DNA from: Dysidea avara
Taxonomy: Eukaryota; Porifera; Demospongiae; Dictyoceratida; Dysideidae
Reading direction: 5' to 3'
Assembly (NCBI RefSeq): GCF_963678975.1
Contig: NC_089285.1
Location: forward strand, 11,890,694-11,954,693
Length of the DNA stretch: 64,000 nt
The notes beneath the pieces were generated by a model. It was not told where the DNA came from and searched no databases. It worked only from the letters and a program-made list of their open reading frames with translations. This document shows positions 58,459 to 64,000 of this stretch, piece by piece; within the stretch, counting starts at the first letter, position 1, and each line of letters starts with the position of its first letter. The position numbers and the translations under genes were made by a program.

Positions 58459-59640
58459 GTAACAAGCTATCTTCAATTGAATTGAAAAGTTGAGTTGGTG
58501 TTTCAAAGCCATAGATGGCTACAAATGCTTTATAATGTCTTTTAATGTAGCAAGTTCCTACCAGCCTAAGGAATGCTAGGAAATCTCTTTCTCTGTTTAA
58601 CAAGTCTGTTTCGTGCAAGCTGCCTTGACCATTCATGCCATTGATAAAAGTAGCATGCTGCATGAATACGTTTATAATGGTGGCCTTGCCAAAAGGTTTG
58701 AAATAAGATATGTAGTTGCACCCAGTGATGATGTACAATGACTGCATAATTGAGCCAAGGTGTTCACTCGGTAAGTTGTAAAGATCTGGATCTCTGTGCA
58801 GTACCACCTTGAGGTTGTTAAGAAACAGGTATTTCTTTTCTAGTGCATGACGGACGTTAAGTTTGATAATGTATTACTTGTTGTTGCTTGGTATGTTTAG
58901 CCCAATATTATAGATGTCTGTATCGGGAGAATGATATTAGCAGTTTTTTGAGCAGCATGATGCCATATTCTGTAGTCTGCCTCTGAAGCATTGGAATCAT
59001 AAGCTACAACTCTTTCTGGCAATGTTCCAGCTCTTATTGACCACGCACAATTACCATCAAAACAACCTGCTATGACAAGGTGTTGTTGGCCTTGAAGCAA
59101 AGTATGTACTGACTGTAAAAAGTAGAACCCAATTGCTTTTACTATGGCCCACTTACAAGTAAGGCACTCCGAAAGCTCCTGCCAAAAAGGTGGAATATCA
59201 GTGTTTACATCAAAATGACAATGTTCATGCATTTTAAATGTCTTCTTGTACCATCTATCTTGTTCAAATATCTTTGGGTTGAAAGAGTTTCTACATGGAC
59301 TATCAAATACCAAATGTACTTCACAGATCCCTGTTTTGAAGTGATGGAGGATGTATTGGTGGAATAAAAGCTTGCTGTACTCAGCAATGGTGTTTGTCCT
59401 CCTTAGTGGCTTTGTGTTCAGCATGAACATCGCATCAATGATAACTGCTTGTGGCAGACATTGGAGGGAATATGTGACAATTCTTGTTTCACTCAATTGA
59501 TATGGTTTTTGTAATTTGTCAGTCCAGTGGCTCTTACTTGACTTGTTAGGCATTCCATTTTCATCGCATAGTGCTCTTGGTAACACTGTGTATTGCTCTT
59601 TGTTGGAATTGAAAGATGCCTGGTGTTCATTGCACCAGTA
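58459..59640 (-). CDS. Nuclease-like gene, middle part (multi-copy invertebrate family)
   Basis: From the hAT end: YWCNEHQASFNSNKEQYTVL, PRALCDENGMPNKSSKSHW, QAVIIDAMFMLNTKPLRRTN, EVHLVFDSPCRNSFNPKIFE, HCHFDVNTDIPPFWQELSEC, LVIAGCFDGN, SNASEADYRIWHHAAQKTAN, then IYNIGLNIPSNN, LEKKYLFLNNLKVVLHRDPD, IMQSLYIITGCNYISYFKPF, GKATIINVFMQHA and FLRLVGTCYIKRHYKAFVAI. IDAMF ... VFD ... EADYRIW ... acidic pairs followed by a TGCDYISYFK-like segment resemble the layout of FEN1/XPG-type flap nucleases (D, E/D-rich N and I regions, then a helical hairpin); this is inference. One frame change lies near 58,870. It is cut upstream by a hAT element and downstream by an LTR element. Confidence 0.6.
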
Positions 59641-59981
59641 CAGGGGCGGCGCCACCGGTCAGGTTGGTCAGGGGAACCTGAACCGCTTTAGCTTGAAATG
59701 CAATAAAATTTTTATACCCGCTTTATAATTTTATAACACACTCACCTGAGGTACAGTGTGTAACTGTTACACACAGTATAGAATGGACGTTGTGAAGGAA
59801 CATAGCCCACACTTTACGAAAAATCGTTGTATTCTAATTAATTCACGTGGCACTATGAGTGTTAAAACTGATGAGCTGCCAGATTTGCCTGCTGAACCTC
59901 ACCAGCCATCTTCATTCAACTTCTTTTGGTCAGAAAAAGCCGGTGTACTGTAGCTTTCAAAGCCAGTGGTTTATTAATTGG
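59641..59981 (+). mobile_element. 5' end of the TTF-finger hAT element (inverted relative to its body)
   Basis: It begins CAGGGGCGGCGCCACCGG, a hAT terminus, flanked by CACCAGTA (59633-59640). An ATG at 59783 opens MDVVKEHSPHFTKNRCILIN, then DELPDLPAEPHQPSSFNF and, one frame over, FGQKKPVYCSFQSQWFINW. That is the start of the TTF finger, whose continuation (NWPFLHYDES) is found on the opposite strand at about 57,715. The split falls at a shared AATTGG / CCAATT hexamer. A one-base frame change lies near 59,920. Confidence 0.85.
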
Positions 59982-62900
59982 GGTCCACCATCGGACCAGA
60001 GAATGTCTGGGATGGCAGTCCTACAAAATGCTTGCCTGAGAGCTGCAGTGATTTGGGGTGTGGTGGTGTTATGTGGCATGGAGATGATAGCGGGCCAGTC
60101 AGTGTAGCAGTCTACCATAATTAGATAATCATGGCCAGCATATGAACAGAGGTCCACGGCGATTTCCTGGAATGGTTGGGTGGGTCTTGGTTTTTGAATG
60201 ATGGGTTCTTTAGAGTTTGATGGAAGGTGATCTTGGCACTGTTGACAGGCAAGTGTGATGTTTTCAATGTCATTGTCCAGCCCTGGCCAATATATGGTTA
60301 GTCTAGCACGTTGTTTGGTTTGTAGTGCTCCTTGGTGGGCTTCGTGAAGATTGGCAAGGACTTGGTTACGCATAGTGGAGGGTATGAGGAGTCTGCATCC
60401 ATATACAATCAGGTCATCGTCTAGGGTTAAGTGTTGGTGAACATTCCAAAATCTTTTGCAGGGCTCTGGTAACTGTTTACGGGTCTTTGGGAACCCGTTG
60501 ACTATAAAGTTTCGTAATAGCTGGTATTCCTCATCTTGTTCGGCTTCTTCGCATAGCTTTTGCAAGCGTAAGCTTTCAGGGTGTGTGTTGATGATTGCCC
60601 TGATTTCTGTAAAGGACTTTTCAGGATTATCATGTATGTCTAATTCAGCCAGCATTTCGCTTGTCTGAGGGTCGTGCACCGGGTGCCATGACAAAGCATC
60701 AGGGGCATCATTCTTACAGCCCTTGAGCCACTGTGCAGTGAAATTGTGCACCATCAGCCGTGTTTTGAGTCATTGAAGTCGGGGATTTTCGATTTCGTCT
60801 AGACGGTGGCTGTTCAGGATCGGAATCAGGGGGTTGTGATCTGTGATGATGGTGAAATGCTGTAGGCCTGTTAGAAATAGTTTGCATTTGGAGACGGCCC
60901 AACATACGGCCAGCATTTCTAGTTCCACGACGGCATACCTTGATTCAGTGTCAGTGAGGAATCTTGACCCTGCCTGGATGAGATTCCAAGTGCCTGCATT
61001 GTTTTGTTGTAGTATGAAGCCAAGGCCATGGCGGCTGGCATCAGTTGACAGACGAGTTGGCTTGTTAGCATCAAAATAGGATAGGACTGGTGCAGTTGTG
61101 AGGGCATCTTTGACTACTTCGATGGCTTGTTGATGATCAGGTGACCATAGGAAGTCGTTCTTGGTGCTGAGGAGTGGGCAGAGTGGTGTGAGTAGTGAGG
61201 CTACAGCATGTGTGCTTGATGACAGCTGATTGACTAAGCCAAAGAATGACCGCAAATCTGTTCGGTTAGTAGGGGTAGGAAACTGAGAGATGGCATCTGT
61301 GATGGAACAGTCGACTTGGTAGCCTTGTGCTGACGGTGAATCCTGCAAAGGTTACTTCACGCTGATTGAATTTGCACTTCCTTTGGGTTTAGGGCTATGT
61401 GCTTGTCTGCACAGCATTGGAGAAATTGCCTAACGTGGGTAGCATGTTGATGTTCGTCACTATCGTAAATGATAATGTCGTCAACGACACAGTGAAAACC
61501 TGTGAGTCCCGAGAAAGCCTCGGCCATCCAACGATCATAGTGTTCTGATATAGAGGAGACGCCATATGGAGCACGGAGGTACTTAAACCTGCCAAAGGGT
61601 GTGATGAAGGTGGTGAGGATTTGGCTATCTTGGTCTAATGGGCACTGATGGTAGCCTTTCATGGCGTCAAATACGGTGAAGAATTTCGCGTTGGCGGCTG
61701 CAATGTCAGCAATTGCCTGTGCAGGGGTATCTGATTGGTATCGTTCTCTGCAGACGTAACGATTGAGGTGTGAGAGGTCCACACACATTCAGATTCTGTC
61801 CGTGTCCTTCTTGGGGGTCACTACTATGGGGCACACCATTCTGTGGCAGTGGTGACTGGTGCTATGATGTGCTGCGATTGTAGAAGGTCTAATTCCGCTT
61901 GAAGTTTGTCGCGGTAGGCGAATGGAATGGACCGTGGTGTGTTGATACAAAAAGGCTTTACATCGTCGGTTAAGGAAATGTGGAACTGCTCGCCTTCCAT
62001 GCTCCTGATTTGTCCATCAAAGACAGTAGGGTATTCTAATGTGACGTGATCAGCTGTAAGAGTGCTGTGGGGATGGAGGGGGTTGGTGGCAGAGTCATTT
62101 CATGTACTTTTGGATATGTTATGGGGTTAGGATAGCAAGGTGGTAATATTTGGAGGGCCTTGCATGCCGTCCAAGAGAGGAGGGTACCCTGGATGTCTGG
62201 GTAAATGTGTACATCTTCAAGGTGTTCCGATTGTCCAAGGCGGAATTTGACTGGAAGCTTTCCTAATGGGAACATCGTACCCTGGATGTCTGGGTAAATG
62301 TGTACATCTTCAAGGTGTTCCGATTGTCCAAGGCGGAATTTGACTGGAAGCTTTCCTAATGGGAACATCTTGGCTCCATTTACTGCTTTGGGGATCACAT
62401 TAGAAGGTGCAAGGGTGTTGATGTGTTCATTGAGGTGAACGAGTATCTCTTTCCCAGCTGCTGAGATATCAGCACCAGAATCAGGGAGAGCTTTACAGTA
62501 ATAAGAACCATTTGCAGAAGTGATGTTAACTGTGATTAATGGAGCTGGATCAGAGGAAGCCACGTGGCGAATGTTAGATAGTCTTCTGGGGTGAGGCGTG
62601 GTGGCTGGGGCGGTAAAGGGACCATGGTGCCTAGCCTTGCTTCTGCAAACCTTTGCAAAATGGCCAACTTTTTGGCAGTTTGATTGTAAGCTGGGCACTG
62701 GGTCCGGCCGGCTGGGTGGGTTGGAGCACCACAGCCTTGACATGTGGATGTTGGAGGACGAGGGTGCTGGTCTTGTGGCTTGCGGAGTGCAGCTACTTCA
62801 GGGTTGTAGTTGTGTAGGTGAGCTCGCTGTTTTTTGGCAGCTTCCTGTGCTTGACATTTGCTGACTGCCTTAGCTAAGGTAAAGTCAGCTTCTTGTAAAA

Positions 62901-63579
62901 GGTCTTCGGTGGTATCTGCATCTAGCAGCCCATCAATGATCTGGTCGCGAATGTTTTTGCTAGTGCAGGCATCTGAACAGAAGTTGCGCGTCTTTACGAG
63001 TTCGCGAAGGGACACAAGAAAGTCATCAAACGACTCGCCCACTTGTGTGCGTTTACGGAAGTGTCTTCGTTCAACCGTTTCATTGACGTGACCATCTACG
63101 TAGCATTTAATAGCACGAATTATGGATGCGACATTTCCATTTTCTTCCTCGGTTAACCCAAGGTTTTGTACGATCGACAGGGTGTCACGAGAGAAGCATA
63201 GCATAAGGGCTTGTACCTGTTTTTGTGCGTTTTCATCGGACAGGCTGCAGTAAGACTCCCATTGTGTCATCTACGCCGCGAAGTCGGTCCCATGGTCCAC
63301 TGACAGGTCCAGTTTGGGAAGGTCTCCTTGGCGGAAGGTGAATGGCATAGTGTCTGGTAGGGGATAAAATGGCGACAAAAAACACAACGTGAACAATAAT
63401 TCCGTAACCTTTCTGGGTGCCTCTTGCCGGCACTAGGGAACCTTGAGGACAGTCGGTCAGACAAAAAACGATCATTAAGGTTAGGATTCTGACCCTGCTT
63501 GGAGCGCCATGTATGAACTCAATAATGATTACACACGCACGTGATACAAAGTGTGCAACAACAGGAATATTATCCTACA
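59982..63579 (-). mobile_element. Ty3/gypsy element with very short LTRs: gag, protease, RT, RNase H, integrase
   Basis: Minus-strand order: LTR (63510-63579), primer-site region TGGCGCTCCAAGCAGGG, gag (RHFRKRTQVGESFDDFLVSL, VAALRKPQDQHPRPP), a zinc-knuckle remnant, protease (KALPDSGADISAAGKEI), reverse transcriptase (CVDLSHLNRYV, FTVFDAMKGYHQCPLD, RAPYGVSSISEHYDRWM, VVDDIIIYDSD), RNase H (LSTDASRHGLGFILQQ, IITDHNPLIPILNSH), and integrase finger and core (LLIPSTMRNQVLANLHEAHQ, EIAVDLCSYAGHDYLIMVD). It is broken in at least five places and part of it lies on the other strand (57721-58458). LTR difference is about 3% (2 of 70). It inserted into the nuclease-like gene, with target duplication GTTAC. 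Confidence 0.88.
63510..63579 (+). repeat. 70-base LTR of the gypsy element
   Basis: TGTATGAAC ... ATCCTACA, followed by target duplication GTTAC (63580-63584). Unusually short for an LTR, but TG/CA ends, the duplicated flank and adjacency to gag agree. Confidence 0.88.
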
Positions 63580-63990
63580 GTTACCATCACAAAGGCATGA
63601 AATATGGCTGCAAAGAATCAGACAGGCTGTATCAACTACATCACTGAACGAAGACCGTGTGCCAACGTATACTTCTTTATGGCGACATTGGATGAGAGCA
63701 TGCTGGGTACACCAGATGTGGCAACAGTCAAACAGTGCAGATGTATACTCTTCTCTCCCACCTCCTGAGCAAAGTGGGTGGAAGAAGAATGGTGATGACT
63801 ATACTATTGATTGGTAGGCAGCAGATGTAATGGAAGAAATAGAAGAAAATATCAAATTCCTCACAAAGGTTGCAGCTGCAAGAAGGGATGTACTACCAAC
63901 AACTGTGGATGTAAGAAACGGTCCAATCATTGTGGGCCAGGTTGTTGTAACAGGGACTCAACATATTATATTGTAACGTATGTGTGTAAA
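63580..63990 (+). pseudogene. C-terminal part of the nuclease-like gene with a Cys-rich CXC tail
   Basis: The + strand reads RIRQAVSTTSLNEDRVPTY, TSLWRHWMRACWVHQMWQQS, PPPEQSGWKKNGDDYTIDW, then ADVMEEIEENIKFLTK, and finally, in a shifted frame, CSCKKGCTTNNCGCKKRSNH with CGPGCCNRDSTYY. The WRHW-x-R-x-CWV-x-MW segment and the repeated C-x-C-x3-GC motif form the usual end of the same multi-copy family as 58459-59640. The Cys-rich tail resembles CXC (tesmin/TSO1-like) zinc modules. One in-frame TAG follows TIDW and one base is missing before the tail. The rest of the gene is separated by the gypsy insertion and the local inversion. Confidence 0.6.
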
Positions 63991-64000
63991 ATAAGTATAG

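Noticed and set aside
57715-59981. Independent insertions instead of an inversion
   Set aside because: Three separate loci would each need coincident breaks; one inversion with a shared hexamer is simpler. An assembly error cannot be excluded from sequence alone.
1-64000. tRNA, rRNA, snRNA genes and SINEs
   Set aside because: No A/B-box plus cloverleaf combination, rRNA-like block or tRNA-headed short repeat with an A-rich tail was seen by eye; a tRNAscan or Rfam run would be needed to exclude them.

Overview
The window reads as a gene-poor, transposon-dense stretch of an animal nuclear genome. The evidence is spliced genes with very short introns (about 50-60 bases at 30.2-30.5 kb and 57.6 kb), and many kinds of eukaryotic mobile element: hAT, pogo, Ty3/gypsy, Ty1/copia, BEL/Pao and DIRS-like. 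There are also fragments of large protein families that I associate with sponges and cnidarians. A demosponge is my best guess, from memory of these families; no marker gene proves it. I saw no rRNA, tRNA or bacterial gene organisation.

Layout. 0-0.44 kb: one end of a hAT-like DNA transposon. 1.27-1.95 kb: 76-base tandem repeat. 3.1-6.1 kb: exons of two or three genes, one DUF3987-like, bracketed on the right by a second GATATC-rich repeat (6.4-7.3 kb). 8.9-10.7 kb: decayed copy of a multi-copy protein family. 11-14 kb: fossil fragments of a DIRS-like and a BEL/Pao element with a MITE between them. 14.35-18.46 kb: broken Ty1/copia element. 18.5-22 kb: 31-base satellite split by an almost complete hAT element with matching ends. 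22-28 kb: mostly non-coding, with fold-back repeats. 28.4-31.1 kb: a hAT element lying in a five-exon gene. 31.5-36.8 kb: a young, nearly whole Ty3/gypsy-like element with integrase ahead of reverse transcriptase. 36.8-43.5 kb: the same satellite on the other strand, split by a second gypsy element (38.1-42.7 kb). 43.5-47.3 kb: non-coding, with a third satellite array.

47.4-51.0 kb: the most interesting object, a pogo-like transposon with 42-base terminal inverted repeats and TA target duplication. It carries two convergent genes: a DDE transposase on + and a HIRAN / 8-residue-repeat / Ulp1-like cysteine protease gene on -. It sits inside an exon of another gene, and the exon's reading frame continues exactly across the insertion point. 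52-55.3 kb: decayed pieces of further multi-copy families. 55.7-64 kb: a TTF-finger hAT element, a nuclease-like gene with a Cys-rich tail and a gypsy element nested in that gene. All three have parts on both strands, and one local inversion of about 2.26 kb explains this.

How it fits together. Almost every coding segment is mobile DNA, or a multi-copy gene fragment into which mobile DNA has inserted. Target duplications identify successive insertions: hAT into satellite, gypsy into satellite, Gmr1-like gypsy into a gene fragment, pogo into an exon, gypsy into the nuclease-like gene. Two local inversions (57.7-60.0 kb and 49.1-49.5 kb) post-date some of them. Family assignments come from motifs read by eye; no database search was run.
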